A DNA stretch of 64,000 nucleotides from Ramazzottius varieornatus (GCA_001949185.1 BDGG01000009.1:1361347-1425346), one strand, 5' to 3'. Counted from the stretch's first letter, positions 25,067-37,789 are shown. Numbers and translations are program-made. Notes: generated from the sequence alone by a model not told the origin.

Positions 25067-26790
25067 CAAGTTCTGACAAAAGACACTACCACCACTGCTC
25101 CCTGATTTTACCCCTTATGGACTTGCCGGGAAGTAGTATGGAAATCATGGCTTTGAAGTACGACCATCCATGTTAAACTACCGATATTTCTATCCGCTTC
25201 TGTCTTCAAATACTCTGGCAGACGACGACACATTGAAATTGCCCACTGAAAAGAGAAATCCGATATGATGATGACAATAGCGATAAATGTGTCTTTGATA
25301 CCAGCCAAGGCTCAACAATAAGGTGAGAATAGTTCAAGAGGGTACTTGGCAAGAATTCGAGCGGCGGATGACACATACCCTCGTAGCCAAGACTTCCAGC
25401 TATCAATAATTTATGTCATGTATTATAGTTGGAAGGTGTTATATGCCACGCCCAACCTAGGCCGATCGATGGTGAACTGCACAGGCAAAGGCTTGGGCCA
25501 GTCTGTTTTTATCGGCAATTTCATTTACTGTCCTATGGGGAGCAGGAAGAGCGCTGCTGGCTCAATTGTGACAGCTTGCTTTGCCCATCTGCTTTTGCCG
25601 GTCGGTGAGCGGAAGCATATCGGATGCGTCCGGTATGAGCAGCACGTACTGCTAGCTGGAACCTTCCATCTAGGACTCTGGCGCATCGACTGGCCCATCG
25701 ATCGTAGGTCCTCCATCCCATTCCACGCAGGCAATGCCGCATCATTAGCCGCGCCGATCGTGACTGCCCAGCTCCCTTCACTGTGCTGTTTTGGAACTTT
25801 TCTGCAACTGAAGCTGTACCTCTCTACCTCTTGCAGGAATCTAGAGCACACGGGCTTATGATTTATTAGGGCTTGATTAGGTCTTGATTTGTCATTATCC
25901 CTTTGAGTGACTGTTAGCCCTTTTGAAGACCGGTAAAACGTCGCCTATTAATCTTAGGACCAGTCATTAAGCAGTATGTGCGAGTGTGGTGTAGCGAGAT
26001 AATTTTGTGTGTGATTATGGTAGACAGCAGAAGCTCCCGGCGATAATACTACAGTATGTATGGACGGATGTTGTCGAAGAGCCAGCCTTCGCACTGCACG
26101 GTGTGTATACCATTGCGTAACTGATACTAGGAAGTGAAAGGAATTCTTTCGCGGCTGGCACTGTGCGACTGTCGGTGATCGGGCATTGTGGCGCGTGATA
26201 GACAACTATATCGCTGACGGCCCATCAATTTGGTTTGCCTGAACAAGATTTGCCCTGACTTAGCAGCGCGCAATGGTGGTACTGCATAGTGCATGTCCCA
26301 ACGAGCCAGCTTGTTTTCCACTAACGATTACCATCGTACAGACATGTGGTGATTAAGGTTTAGTGTGAAGCTGTGCTGTCGATCTTTGTACTAGCAAGAA
26401 ATTCCGGCCGTGAAGTGGCACACCCTCTCGTCATCCGCCGGGGAAGAGCCTTGGCTTGGCTCTTGAGGCCGTATTGCAGTGTGACATTGCGGGCTTCCAA
26501 TAGACTTGAAGGTCTGGCAGCAGACCCCCAATCATTCTTCCCTGATGAGTATACTTGTTTATCCACGGTAAGTACTTCCTATGCCTACCAAGGGCCCACT
26601 TCACACTTTATCTCTCTTCAGATAACATTCCACACCGCCGCTTACAAATGTTTTCTGCACAATGTCTGCTTGGAAGGGATAGTTTATCTTTATGGTTGTT
26701 GTCATTGCAGATTGGTTCATTATCAGTTGATCGACGAGTAGAACATTAAAGGAAGTGGGCGCTAATCGTCTCGAACAAAGTTGGGACAGG
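25067..26790. other. Intergenic region with no recognisable gene
   Basis: 1.7 kb between the beta-ureidopropionase stop and the FERM-protein start. The longest frame (about 170 codons near 25350-25860) has no domain, no splice support and an opposing frame of similar quality, so I treat it as chance. The last 200 bases may be 5' untranslated sequence of the FERM gene. Confidence 0.5.
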
Positions 26791-29544
26791 ATGACAGTGG
26801 CCAGAATGCGTCTGTGGGGACATGATCTCCTGAAAACCTACCATTGTACTATCCGCTTCCTGGATGAATCGTCGTGGCAGACAACGTATACCAAAGGGGA
26901 AGAGTCGCAAAAGCTCTTTGATCGCGTTTGCGCCCATCTTAATTTGATGGAGAAGGACTACTTTGGCCTTCGCTTTGTCGATGAAAAAAAGCAGCGGAAA
27001 TGGCTGGACTTGAGCAAGAACGCCCGCAAGCAACTGCGCAAAGCCGGCAAGGACGCCGACAATGTCATCATCAGCTTCCGCGTCAAATTCTATCCGCCTG
27101 ATCCCGTCAAACGTCTCAATGAAGAGCTGACGCGATATCAAATTTACTTGCAACTGCGTCGAGATCTCCAGGTACTGTAAATCTGACCTCAAGAGCCACG
27201 GATGGCAGCCCAGTGCTTGGACACTCGTCTTAAGGGATCAGCTATCAACAACAAATCAAAACCCAAAGCTTCAAATCTGCATGAGGGAGGGTGAGGTGAA
27301 AGTTATCAATTTGGTGTATCTGACGCAGAGCTACGCCCATTTGGCTCATCGGTGTGGCGTTGCAATGCTGTTGATGCCTTTGCTCCACAAAGATCCAGGA
27401 AGAGAAGTGAGGCTATATGGCATGTTATCCAGGGATAAAGTACTTTCCCTTGATTTCATGGGGCTGTTAGTCACTTAACTGGGGATAGGCGAGGAAATTT
27501 GTCATTTGGCCAGTCGATCATGCTGCCGGAAGCATGTGTCCACAATACTGTACTGTAGGGAAAAATCAATATGAAATCTTTCCACTTTGAGTGTCGATCG
27601 GCGCGCCGGATCGATCAGCCTCTTTTTTTGGCCGAGAGCTTTGCAAATTATTCGGCCATATGTCGTTCATTTCACACGTCACAGTGACTGATCTACCCGC
27701 CGATAATGCGCACTGCACCCTGTCAATTGCAACATGGAACTTAATGTTACAGGGGAAAAAGAAACCGCGCCGCACTCAAATATGGACTCCTAATAGAGTC
27801 TATGGACTTTACAATACAACCCACATTACTCAGCTGGGAAACATGGAGAAATGAAGATGAAATATACTTTCCTTGTCACTGATAAGGCTATCGTTTCCAG
27901 TTAGTTAGTACCAGTATTCATCAATACTTATCGAACCAATCCACAAAGCAATATTTGAAAGGAATTTATGGTTGGGGTACTTGCATCCAGCTGTGCTGGG
28001 GTAACTTGTAGGGCTCGCCTCCGATACTCCACAACAACTAGATGTTAAGACTCTGAGCTGGCGGAATGTGGCAGAAAGAGTTCCTCCACCAACTCATTTG
28101 ATGTTAATCATGTCCTTGTTATTTCCAGCATGGCCGTCTGTACGGATCTTCCGGAGAGGAAGCTTACCTGCTGGCTTGTATACTGCAGTCTGAGCTGAAA
28201 GACATGCCGGCGAGAACAATTAGCCTGCCCGAAAACTACCGCAGTTTGCAGAAGCACGGCAAAAAAGGCGAAGGAAAGACCCTCGATCAATGGAAAGCTA
28301 TGCGAGGAGCTTCATACCTCGAATGCGAAGAACGTTTTCTGGAGAAAGCAGCGACGCTGGATACCTTCGGCATTGACCCCCATCCAACGCAGAACGAGCT
28401 GCGCGAACAGGTCTTTCTGGGATACAACCATTTTGGTATCATCGCTTTTCAAGGAGCCAAGAAAGCCATCCATATCAACTGGGCACACATGATCAAAATG
28501 TCCTTTGAAGGCAAACAGTTTCTGCTGTATTATACCAAAGACTCTAAGCGAATCACAAAAGGCTTCACTTGTGGCACCAAGAGCGCCGCCAAACATTTAT
28601 GGCGCAACGCCTTCGAAACCAAAGTATTCTTTACAGCACCTAGTAGCGAGAACCTCGGCCATATTGGCTTCAAGACCAACCTCTTCTCTCGAGCTTCAAA
28701 GATACGTTTCAGTGGCCGAGTAGCACGCGAAGTGGAGATCAGTACGCAGTACCAGCTACCAAACCGCAGCGATGTAACCGTATCGCGAGTGGCCTTTGGT
28801 CAAACTAGACCGGAAAGCGTCGACGTTTACGAAGGAGTGGTGGCTACCCCGGCCCTCCGCCGTCGTCCAAGCTTGTACCCGGTGGGTAAAGAGACCAAAG
28901 AGCCTGCGGCTGAAACCGACATTGGGCGAAGTCGCACCATGTCCGACACTCACGCGCCTTCCACCGTCAGTACGCCGGAACACGTCGCCATCCCCCTACC
29001 CAATGGTCCGTCCTTTCTGGAGATGGCCAACTCACCTTCACCGGCTTCTGCTCTGCCCGATCAAGTCGAGACAGTTCAGTCAACAATTTCCTCTGTGGAG
29101 AACATACCGGCTTCCAGTCCTTTGTCTCACGAGAAAATACTGGACGATACCTGGCAGCGAATCGAAGAAATTTTGCAACAACCAGCTGATGAAACACAGT
29201 ATAGCTTGCCATCGTCCGTATTTCATAGAGAAAGTAACGGTTATATTCCTGAAGAGCCCTCGCTAGCTGATGACGAACTTCGCGTCTTACCTCCGCAGCA
29301 CCCTCTGGACATCAGGAACGTGGTAGGTGGCAACCTGGCCATGAAGGCGCTGCTTGTTGGGACAGCCGTTGTGGGAATGTACGCCGTCTTCAGCACCAAC
29401 TGGTTGCCCACTGCTTTCATCGATCTATTACGCACTTCCCTCTTCGTTCCCATCGCACAGTTATTCGTCGGAGGCACATCACAGCCCGAGGACAACACAA
29501 CGTTCTCCACTGCAAATCTGTCGTCGGACCTAAATACCAGCTGA
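26791..29544 (+). CDS. FERM-domain protein of FRMD3/FRMD5 type with C-terminal membrane anchor
   Basis: Two exons, 26791-27171 and 28129-29544, joined in phase 0 to give 598 residues. Residues about 8-310 form the three-lobed FERM domain: YHCTIRFLDESSW and LNLMEKDYFGLRFVDEKKQ (F1), FRVKFYPPDP and LTRYQIYLQLRRDLQHGRL (F2), and FGIDPHPTQNE, FGIIAFQGAKKAIHINW with GTKSAAKHLWRNAFE (F3). The FERM-adjacent block (NLFSRASKIRFSGRVAREVE) follows, as in FRMD3/FRMD5. A Ser/Pro-rich linker leads to one hydrophobic span (ALLVGTAVVGMYAVFS), also a feature of that subfamily. The family links membrane proteins to the cortical cytoskeleton. I started at the ATG at 26791 because it directly precedes the F1 lobe; an earlier in-frame non-ATG extension has no support. 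The 957-bp intron shows nothing recognisable. Confidence 0.85.
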
Positions 29545-30741
29545 AAATGAAGTGAGCAGCAGAAATGCATGGCTAATCATCAGAGAGCCGAAGCCAAACT
29601 GGATCGTGCGGCCAAACAATGGCATGGGACATTACCAGAGGAAATCGAACCACGCTCATCCATCGATCGCCACCCGCTGCCTCAAAGGTTCCACGAACAC
29701 TGACACCAAAACAGAGGAAACAAAACCGTCTAGCAATCTGTGCTTTCACTTTCTACTAGTCGTACTCCCGGCGTGTCGCTCTTATTCTCTGGTATTTCCA
29801 CAAACAGGAAGAAACTGCGAGCCTAACCAAATTTCTCAAACATTTTTTATCCAGCCCAAGAAGACCTCCATTCTTGTTTCTCCTTTCGCATCGAATTTCC
29901 TTGTTTGATATCGTTACATGGAGTCCCTCACGTATTACATATGCCGAAACCCGCGTGTCGTTGATGATAAAAACGATCGGTTGTGTCCGTTGTGAGAAGT
30001 TAGAAGAATGAAGAAGTCTGTAGCGTAACTGTGTCGAACCGGAAGTTGTAGCTGTGGCAGGCTGCGGTGAAATCATGACGAGTCTTTACTAACTTGTTCA
30101 GCCTGAGAACCAATCCTTAAGGTCCAAGGTGACTTGCGGGAAGGGTATGTGGTGAAGGCAACCAAGAATTTATAAAACACATAAATCAAGAGAAGATCTG
30201 TGAAACTGAAGAGTAGAAACTCCTTTTCCACGACTAGACTTGCGTCGAAGTAAAGAAAATTATCTACATGGTTGAATCGGACAAAAAGTAGTAGTAGTGT
30301 GTTTGGTATCAGAGCCACAATTCAATCAGAGGAAACTGTCTTCATGTCAACTACGTATTAAGCAAGCGCCACATTTTCAACTTTGTTAGGACAAGCAGAG
30401 ATGCTCTCGTCTTTCTTTGGGCCTCTTTCCACCAACTTCTTCAGCTACACGTTGTTCAGCTTCCGCCGGGAGGAAAGTCGAAAACTGGATGGATGGAAGT
30501 GAGGCGGCACCAAGAGAAGACACAGTCATCGTCAGAATGAAGTAAGGAGCCAACAACGGACATGAGAAGGTTCAATGTGCCGTACAAGTATAGTCGCCAT
30601 AAATGTTGAAAAAGAGAAGAGAAAAATCAAGTATGAATTCCGCCATTCGCGCCACAAACCTTTTTGAACACAAAAGAGAAACTTGCTTATACAGCCAGAA
30701 TGATTCATTCCTTTTACCGGAAGAGCTTTCCCCCTTCGCAG
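29545..30741. other. Tail-to-tail intergenic region
   Basis: Holds the 3' ends of the FERM gene (plus) and the FMRP gene (minus). No further gene or repeat recognised. Confidence 0.5.
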
Positions 30742-32662
30742 TTACTCAACCTGGTTGCCGCTGATGGTTTTTTGTCCGCCATTCTGACTTCCGCCTTTGC
30801 CTTGCTTCTCGTCAAAGACCAGCGGCTGGTTGTCGCTCTGCCGCTGTCCCCCATTCTGGTAGCCACCGCCGTTACCGTTGCCCCCGCCACCACGAGCTCC
30901 TCGGCTGCCACCGCGACCCCGACCACCACGGTCGCCTCGGCTACCATTGTCACCCCCACTTCGGTCGCCACCACGGTTACCATTGTCACCACCGTAGCCG
31001 TTGCTTCTGTTCTCGTTACCATACGAACTGCCACCACCCCTGCCGCCACCGCCACCGCCACCGCGCCCTCCCATCCCTCCACGGCTACTTCCGCGTCCCC
31101 CACGGTCACTACCACGACCCGGCCCACCTCGGTAGCTGCTGGACGAATTTTGGCGGCTGTAACTACCACCGCCACCACGACCACTGTCGCCCCAGTTTTC
31201 GTTGTTGCTGTGGCCCCAATTGTCATCGTTGGCTCTCATGGAGCGCATCTGGCTGCTGAGCTCGTTGGACTCGGCGCGCAGCTGGTCCAGCTCCTTCAGA
31301 TGCTCCAGGTGGAACTCGAGCAGCATCTGGGCGTTGGAGATGTTCTCCACCACCCCGACAAAGACAAAGGGAATGTGCCCCTCAATCCTCGGTGCGGGGT
31401 TCATCTCGTTCTCGCCTTCCACCTTGACTCGCACCACACCCGACTTGTCGACAATGTCTTGGATGACATGGCCGCTCTTACCGATGACTTTGCCCACCAT
31501 GTCGACGGGGATCTGCACCACTTGCTCGCGAAACTCCAGCATGCCACGGGCCTTCTTGACGGTTTCCTCCGAGGGGCCACGCACGGTGAAGGTACTCTTG
31601 GCGTCGTCCAGCTCCACTTCCCCTCCGGGCTGGACTAGAGCGCGGGCTTGGAGGATGTTCGAGCCGCCAGCACCGATGGCCAAACCCACCAGCTCCGAAG
31701 GAATACTAAAGCTTTCGACGTACATGTTGTTGTCGTTGCCGGGCTTATTGGCCGTCGTCTGCTGCATACGCTTCATGTCTTCCCGCCGGCTCATCAGGTT
31801 GTGTTTCTGGCTCAGGTTCTTGAAGAACATCTCGCCCAACATGTGCGCTCGCTTCCACGTGGCCTCGTTGATGTAGACGACAATCAGACGCGGGGCGTTC
31901 TCGTCAACTCGAACATAAGGAACCTACAATCACAGCCCACGCAATAAATGACAGATGGTAGTACAGTATGAACAAAATTAATCGTTCAAAATGGGCGTAA
32001 CACTCCAGCTGAGCTTACTTACCACTCAGACAATGAGAATTAGATTTTGTTGCATACGCAAATTTCATTGGCTTTAACCAACTGGTTCCATACACCCATT
32101 TTTAACGGTATATTTTGTCGTACACTTTGTACTGACTTCTAGTTTCACAACTTCATCATCATGATCCACTCACGTTTCCGCGTTTCTGAAAGTCGTGAAT
32201 GCTTTCGGGTCTGGAGCGCATGTAGTCGGCGACATTGGGAGGAACTATGTCGATGGTTCTCTTCTTGAAGGTAGAGGCGGTGATGGGTGAGCGCTGGGCT
32301 TGGAAGTGACGGACTTCTGCGTTGGGTAGAATCTCCTGTCGAAGGTCGCCCTCGGCCACTTTGACGTCGACGACGACAAAGCCCCCCTTGACGTTCTTGA
32401 CCATGCCGCGGTACCAACCAAAGGGCTCTTGGCTGGAGGGCTGGAAGTAGACTTCGACTTCATTGCCGGTCTGCACTGGCGTGGGGTTGGGACGTGGTGG
32501 GAGGTAGACTTGGCCAAAGGGGAAGACTTCGTCGCCTCTGGGTGGAGTGTTGCCAAAGCTCAAGAGGACACCCTTCTCCACCACATCGACGACGCTAGCC
32601 CGGTGGTAAGCCCCTTGCGGCCCGATCACTTCGACGGTAAGGTCCTCCACAGTCGATGCCAT
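30742..32662 (-). CDS. FMR1: FMRP/FXR-family RNA-binding translational regulator
   Basis: Two exons on the minus strand, 32662-32174 and 31923-30742, joined in phase 0; 556 residues against 632 in human FMRP. Order of parts: tandem Agenet/Tudor domains at residues 1-130 ([30 protein letters not shown]), the KH0 region ([18 protein letters not shown]), KH1 ([20 protein letters not shown]), KH2 ([20 protein letters not shown]) with the usual VDKSGVVRV, then [23 protein letters not shown] long Gly/Arg/Asn/Ser-rich tail with many RGG and RGGxGG boxes ends the protein. The family binds mRNAs and polysomes and represses translation. The start was set at MASTVEDL by homology; in-frame sequence upstream looks like 5' UTR preceded by an acceptor. 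The only coding intron contains the second copy of the hairpin element. Vertebrate FMR1, FXR1 and FXR2 cannot be told apart outside vertebrates. Confidence 0.93.
31964..32127. mobile_element. Hairpin-forming inverted-repeat element (MITE), copy 2
   Basis: Colinear with copy 1 at 4592-4760: shared blocks include CGTTCAAAATGGGCGTAACA, CAATGAGAATTA, GCAAATTTCATTGGCTTTA and ACACCCATTTTTAACGGT. Its left tip has diverged (CAGTATGAAC) while the right tip (GTCGTACACT) matches. It fills most of the 250-bp intron (31924-32173) of the FMRP gene, in the opposite transcriptional sense to copy 1's host. Confidence 0.8.
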
Positions 32663-33728
32663 GTCTTCTGCTGGATGGAGCGCCACAAATTCTGGTGAAA
32701 AGCCACGCTCAAACCTGCAACACAGCAAACACTGAAATCAATAGTCACAACGACAATCAAGTACCTATGCACTCTCAGCTAAACCTATCGTCGAGTTGAA
32801 CAGTTTGTGACAGATTTCCATTTCTTCCTATCACTGATCACGTCAACAGGAAGCATGTTTCCGTATCCTAAAGCTCTTCACAGCAACGTAAGGACCAAGC
32901 AGGTTCGAGAGCGTAATTCGAACTCCAACCTGCAAATCTCACAACAGTCAACATCATGACAGAATGATGGGCTCATCGTCCGGCCAATGGATTGTGTGCT
33001 CTCTCACCGGCTCCTTGCCCAATCACTGTATGTCAACCTGACCAAGTACATCAAGGCGATACGAGCGCTACTTGATCGACCAGGGTCCCCTAAAGTCCCG
33101 AGATCGCTCCAGTTACCCGCACATCCTCACGCTACGGCGCCGGCCAATCCCAGCTTGCTCCGCAACTCTCTTCTGGAATCTAATTACGCTAGGAAGGAGG
33201 ATACATAGCATCTTTTCTCACCTTTCAACGATGGAACAGGAGATAAGGTTGAGTTCTGAGGGAAGATGGTGATGGAACTGTCTCTGAATCTTGAAGAAAA
33301 GCACTGTATAAATTTTTCCCCAGTCCACTCCACTGAAGTCCACTCTCTGCTGTACATACAGGGAACAGAGAGGAACTCAAGCGTATAGGCCTTTTCTTGG
33401 ATCCGATTTTGATTGGCTGCTTAGCACGTGACGTTTCAGCACGCTTCGTTTGATCGCCATGATCAAACTGGTGCCCGGAAGAGCTTCCCAAACTCTCGCT
33501 AGCTGCTAACCTATACGGCAGTCTGGTAAACTCTACCGCGTTCTTCTCTCAGTGCAACTTGCCCAAATTGTTGGCCGCGTTGTCCGCCCCACCTTCATAT
33601 TTCCCAATTTCGCAATCCTTTTATTGCGTCACGTAGTTATCATGTCACACTTCCGGTCGTTCTCTATTGTAACTGTTCTCGACTACAGTCTACAGGCTCT
33701 CCTTGATTGATTAGTACGACGTTGTGCA
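32663..33728. promoter_or_regulatory. Divergent intergenic region between FMR1 and the CCDC86-like gene
   Basis: About 1.07 kb between the two divergent start codons. It probably holds a 5' untranslated exon of FMR1 (a splice acceptor lies just upstream of its start exon near 32715). No specific promoter motif is recognised. Confidence 0.4.
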
Positions 33729-34478
33729 ATGGCCGACGTGGAAGGAATGGAGGAAGCGCCTGCGGCTGTGGAAAGCGATGTCGAGTCCGAGGTGGAAACT
33801 ACAGAGTCCCAAGAAGCAGCCAAGGCACCTAAAGGACGGCCCAAGTCTGGAAGAATATGGAAGGTTAACCATCAACGGTGAGTGGAGGTTCCAAGGCTCT
33901 GGAGGAGACTTTGCAGGTGTTGTATTTTACGGACTTCATGGCGGGGCTGTTACCCAAGGAGCATTTTGGTCAGGGCCATAGTCTCCTTTGTATTATGAAA
34001 CGCCGGTATCTCGATCACGCCGTCAACCTGTAGCTGCGTGTGGTATATACTGTATATATATGAATTCGTTCAACCTGTTGTCCCTTGTAGGTTCTCTTCC
34101 GTGGTGAAAGTTCAACCTTTACGGACTACCTGGGCAACGAAGATGAAGGCGAAGACAGAACGGAAACTTACAAAAGCGCATGAAAAGGAAATGAGTGAAG
34201 AAAAGAAGAAAGAAAAGGAAGTACGTACATTGTGGAATGCGCGTTTATTTGTAGCTATCACAGTTGACCTCTTGGTGAAACATAGTGATGGAATGTAATT
34301 CATAGTGCTCTTTTAATGTCCCCATTTTCTTTCGCAGGATGCCAGGAAGCGCATAGAAGAACGGAAGAAGAGGCAAGAGGAAAACACCCGTCGTGCTGAA
34401 ATTGTGCAGCCCATAAAGAACACGGCCAAGATAAAACGCATGAAACGGAAGCAACTCCGCAGTATCGAGAAACGTTAG
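33729..34478 (+). CDS. CCDC86: CCDC86 (cyclon) / Cgr1-like nucleolar protein
   Basis: Three exons, 33729-33877, 34091-34220 and 34338-34478, giving 139 residues. An acidic N-terminus is followed by the conserved block [11 protein letters not shown] and then [19 protein letters not shown], a highly charged helical coiled coil, and the family's closing [17 protein letters not shown]. Human CCDC86 is longer because of a repetitive acidic head; yeast Cgr1 resembles this length. The yeast protein acts in 60S ribosome assembly and the human one coats mitotic chromosomes; here the role is inferred from family. Both splice sites and frame are consistent. Confidence 0.9.
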
Positions 34479-34977
34479 CTTAGACTCCGTGTTCACATTC
34501 TGCAAAACGTTAGACAAGCCAGAGCATTCGCAAAGGAGGTAGAGATATATTCATAATTCCGTCGAGGTAGTATGACTTGATTAACTTGATTGATAGTTGA
34601 TTAACTTTACTTGAAGTTTGTGAAAATCTGCCCGTGTTGGGTCTTCGATGAGAGCTCTATAGCGACGTGGGGCTTCACTCTTGACAAGATTGCTGGCTCT
34701 TAGATGTCTGGATTATCCCAGTTTGACGTGTTTGACGAAGAACGAGATGAGAAACCAACAGACGATAAAAATCAGAGCAACACCGGTTGGCACAAAGACG
34801 GAACTACGATGTCGATACACCGGACAAAGCGGAACACAAACATGAGCATCAGAGTAATTGGTAATACGCGTCTAACACCATAAAAAGCTCTCAAAACACA
34901 CTCTAAGCAGAAGAGAATATTGTAGCAGCATTCTGTAAAGACATGTCGGCGACCGAAGCACCAAGACCGAAGACTGC

Positions 34978-37258
34978 CTAATAGGCGTGCTTCTCGACGT
35001 ACAGACTTTCCGCGGCAGCTCCGGCAGCGGCGCCAGCTCCTTGATACTGACCGACACAAGCTTGGCTGTTAGCCTACGAGACATATACCATCGGCATTGG
35101 AAATTGTCAACCACTGTCAAATTGGTCAAAGTGGCAAGGAAGAAGCAAATCATTTACTCCAAAGTACCTTAGCACGCTTAATCAGCTCTTCCTGGGCCTG
35201 CTTGTAATTTTCCTCCTTGCCGGCCCACGTTTTCAGCACGCTGGCCTGCAGAGCACGGCCGTAGGAGAATGTCAGCTTCCAGGGCTTCTTTCCCTGGAAT
35301 TTGTTGATGGCATCGAGGTTGACCGTCGCATCCTCCTCAGACTGACCGCCAGACAAGAAGACAACACCTGAACAAGTAATGCCTACATGACATAGTCGGA
35401 CGAAGCAAGAGATAAAAGGCCTACCTGATTACTTACCAACGACTGCCGGTGGAACCGTGCGAGCCAAGGCCGTCACTGTGGCACGAGCGATGTCTTGATG
35501 CGAGTACTTCTTGGGGCACTGCATACCAGCCGTGACCATGTTGGGCTTCAGCAGCGTACCTTCCAAGTAGACGTGGTGATCAGATAGAGCTTTGTATTGC
35601 ATAGCCAGAACCTGGCAAGAAACCCAAGTGTTATTTACAACAATCAGCCATCAGTCTTGGTTATCTGGTGGATCGCCAGCAGAGGCCAACAACTAAGCCA
35701 CACATGGGGTGAATAAAGACAGCCTACCTTCTCGGTAATCCACTGCGCTCGCTCCAGATCGTGATCTCCGTCGGGCAGAACCTCGGGCTCGACGATGGGC
35801 ACCAGGCCGTTCTGTTGGCAGATGCTAGCGTAACGGGCCAGGACGTAGCAGTTCTCTACCATGGCGGTCCACGATGGCGTTCGGTTACCGATGGTCAGCA
35901 CGCCGCGCCACTTGGCAAAGTCCGCCCCGTCCTTCTTGTACTGAGCACAACGCTCACCCAAACCGTCCAAACCTGACACAAACACACCCAAGTCAATCTT
36001 CCATTTCCTCCCACAAGTATTGACCTAGTAACCATAAGCAGACTGACGAACCTTGGGTGGTAGTTTCGCCATCAGTGCCAGCGATGGGAACGACACCCTT
36101 GTCCACCTTGATGCCAACGAGGATGCCGTTGTCCTTCAGCAGTTGCGTGAAGGTTCGGCCATCATCGGCTTTCTGGTACATGGTTTCATGGAAGAGGATG
36201 ACACCACCCAGGTACTGCGAGAGAGCCTTTCCATTGCCCTCTCCAGCAGTGAAGAGACACTGCCGGTAAAGGCGGCGGTTCTCTTCCGTGTTCTCAACGT
36301 TGATGGACTGCAGACGCTTGGCGATGGAACCTGCCGTAAGTCACCAAACAAAGCGTCAAGCACTGACAGCACAAAAACAGGGAGACAGTGGAAGACGATC
36401 ACCTACCGGTACTTTCATCGGCAGCGAGGATTCCCTTGCCAGAAGCGACGATACGGTTGGCAATGTCAGCCAGCTCCTTCTTCTGGGCGTCCGACAGGTA
36501 CTGCGGCACCGACGGGGCTCCCTGCTTCTGCTGAAACAACAAGGTAAGGGCAATCAATGATATTAGTTATGAGGGTCTCAGCCTCAATGGACCGCATCTA
36601 GCAGCTAGGACCAACTACAGAACCGATTAGGCCAAAACTGCGCCGTAACACCAGGCGAAACTGACCGGAGCTGCAGCCTGAGAGATGGACATCTTTGACA
36701 AGGAAGTAATGCAACCAGTATGGTCGATCAGCCACCAATTCCCTCAATACACTGGTTTCCCTGTTACAATGCTACTACAACGAAGGCTTAACTGGCTTTA
36801 GGCTTGGGAGCAGGGAGGTAACAAGGATGCGGATACTGCTGTCAAGCACAGGTCCATGACAACACTTGCGCTATCTCCTATCGCAACATCAGGTCTGATG
36901 TCCCTCAAACACCTATTATACCCTGCCTGAACTGACTGCCTGCAGGCAGATGCCTCTTCTCAACGGCCTTCAGGGACGAAAACATCCACCTGCCTAGGGT
37001 AGGCGCGACTCGTCCATGGTCACGCGACCATACCACCATGGTCACACTACGACCATATGGTCACGGTCGCGACCATGGGCGCATGGTCGCATGGTCAGAT
37101 CGCGTCCAGCCTGCACCTGCCTGATGGGATACTTGTTATTGGGTATAAACCAATTCAGCGGCCTGCGCTACTCGGCTTTTCCGAGGAGGTGATCACAACC
37201 ACCTACGGAAAGCGTGGCAGTTAGCAGGAAACACGACACTTACCTCTTCACCAGACAT
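34978..37258 (-). CDS. ALDO: Class I fructose-bisphosphate aldolase
   Basis: Cleaves fructose-1,6-bisphosphate to DHAP and glyceraldehyde-3-phosphate in glycolysis. On the minus strand the start exon (37258-37244, MSGEE) is followed, by phase-0 splicing, by exons encoding [34 protein letters not shown] (substrate-binding Asp), [33 protein letters not shown] (catalytic Lys), [37 protein letters not shown] (Schiff-base Lys), [17 protein letters not shown] and [16 protein letters not shown]. The final exon ends [13 protein letters not shown], keeping the C-terminal Tyr needed for activity in class I aldolases. A 27-base in-frame exon lies in intron 1 (see 36666-36692). All catalytic residues are present. 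Confidence 0.95.
36666..36692 (-). other. Candidate alternative first (or optional second) exon of aldolase
   Basis: On the minus strand an ATG opens nine codons (MSISQAAAP) that end in a donor (CCG followed by GTCAGT) in phase 0, the same phase as the annotated start exon. It could replace MSGEE as a start, giving isoforms with different N-termini. It is also directly preceded by a pyrimidine-rich stretch ending in AG, so it might instead be an optional internal exon. Only transcript evidence would decide. Confidence 0.45.
37013..37098. repeat. Cluster of short palindromic CATGGTC / GACCATG repeats
   Basis: Within aldolase intron 1, about 85 bp hold five ATGGTC and three GACCAT words, in both orientations and with irregular spacing, mixed with TCGCGA and CACGCGA. 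The words are mutual reverse complements, so the region can fold on itself. No coding role. Confidence 0.7.
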
Positions 37259-37789
37259 CTTGATGCTCGTTGGCTCGAGGAGTAGCTCGGCAGGATACCG
37301 GATACGGAAAGGGCGATGACAAGGATCGAAGAAGACTGTGCGAATGTTCCGGGCCAAAAATAAAAAACATTAAATAATCATTGGCTGCGGCTGTCATCCA
37401 CAAACGTTGCATCGGCTGAGGGATCTTGAAATCAAGGCATCTGATTGCATCGCATGGGCGGCATCTCTGCCCGGCGTACGTACAGAGTGTGTGGTGACGT
37501 CAGACGTTAACACTCCAAGTCAAAGTCCCCTGGGCTGCAGGCTGGGGTCGCTGGGCAAACGTCTGCCCTTGAGGGCCCGTAGGCTGCGTGATGACTCATC
37601 GATTGCGGCTGCTGTGATGCCCACACAGTTCTGCAGGAAGGCCATGAAGTAGCTCCCGAAGTCCTAACTCTGAAGATTGTTCACCTTGTTGCTGCAGAGG
37701 TCGGAGTGCGAAGCGTACTCTCTAGTGGTACTCCCAGTGTCGGGTTAAGGTTCTACTGCAAGCACTTTGAAGCGAGCCACTGTTTTAGG
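37259..37789. promoter_or_regulatory. Divergent intergenic region between aldolase and nicalin
   Basis: 531 bp between opposite start codons. No TATA box or known motif identified by eye; shared promoter use is inferred from the arrangement only. Confidence 0.35.

Noticed and set aside
25346-25861. 171-codon open frame between UPB1 and the FERM gene
   Set aside because: No domain, compositional bias of non-coding DNA, and an equally long opposing frame.
30664-31638. Long plus-strand open frame rich in Ala/Thr/Val opposite the FMRP gene
   Set aside because: It is the antisense of the Gly/Arg-rich tail and KH domains; the minus strand is clearly coding.
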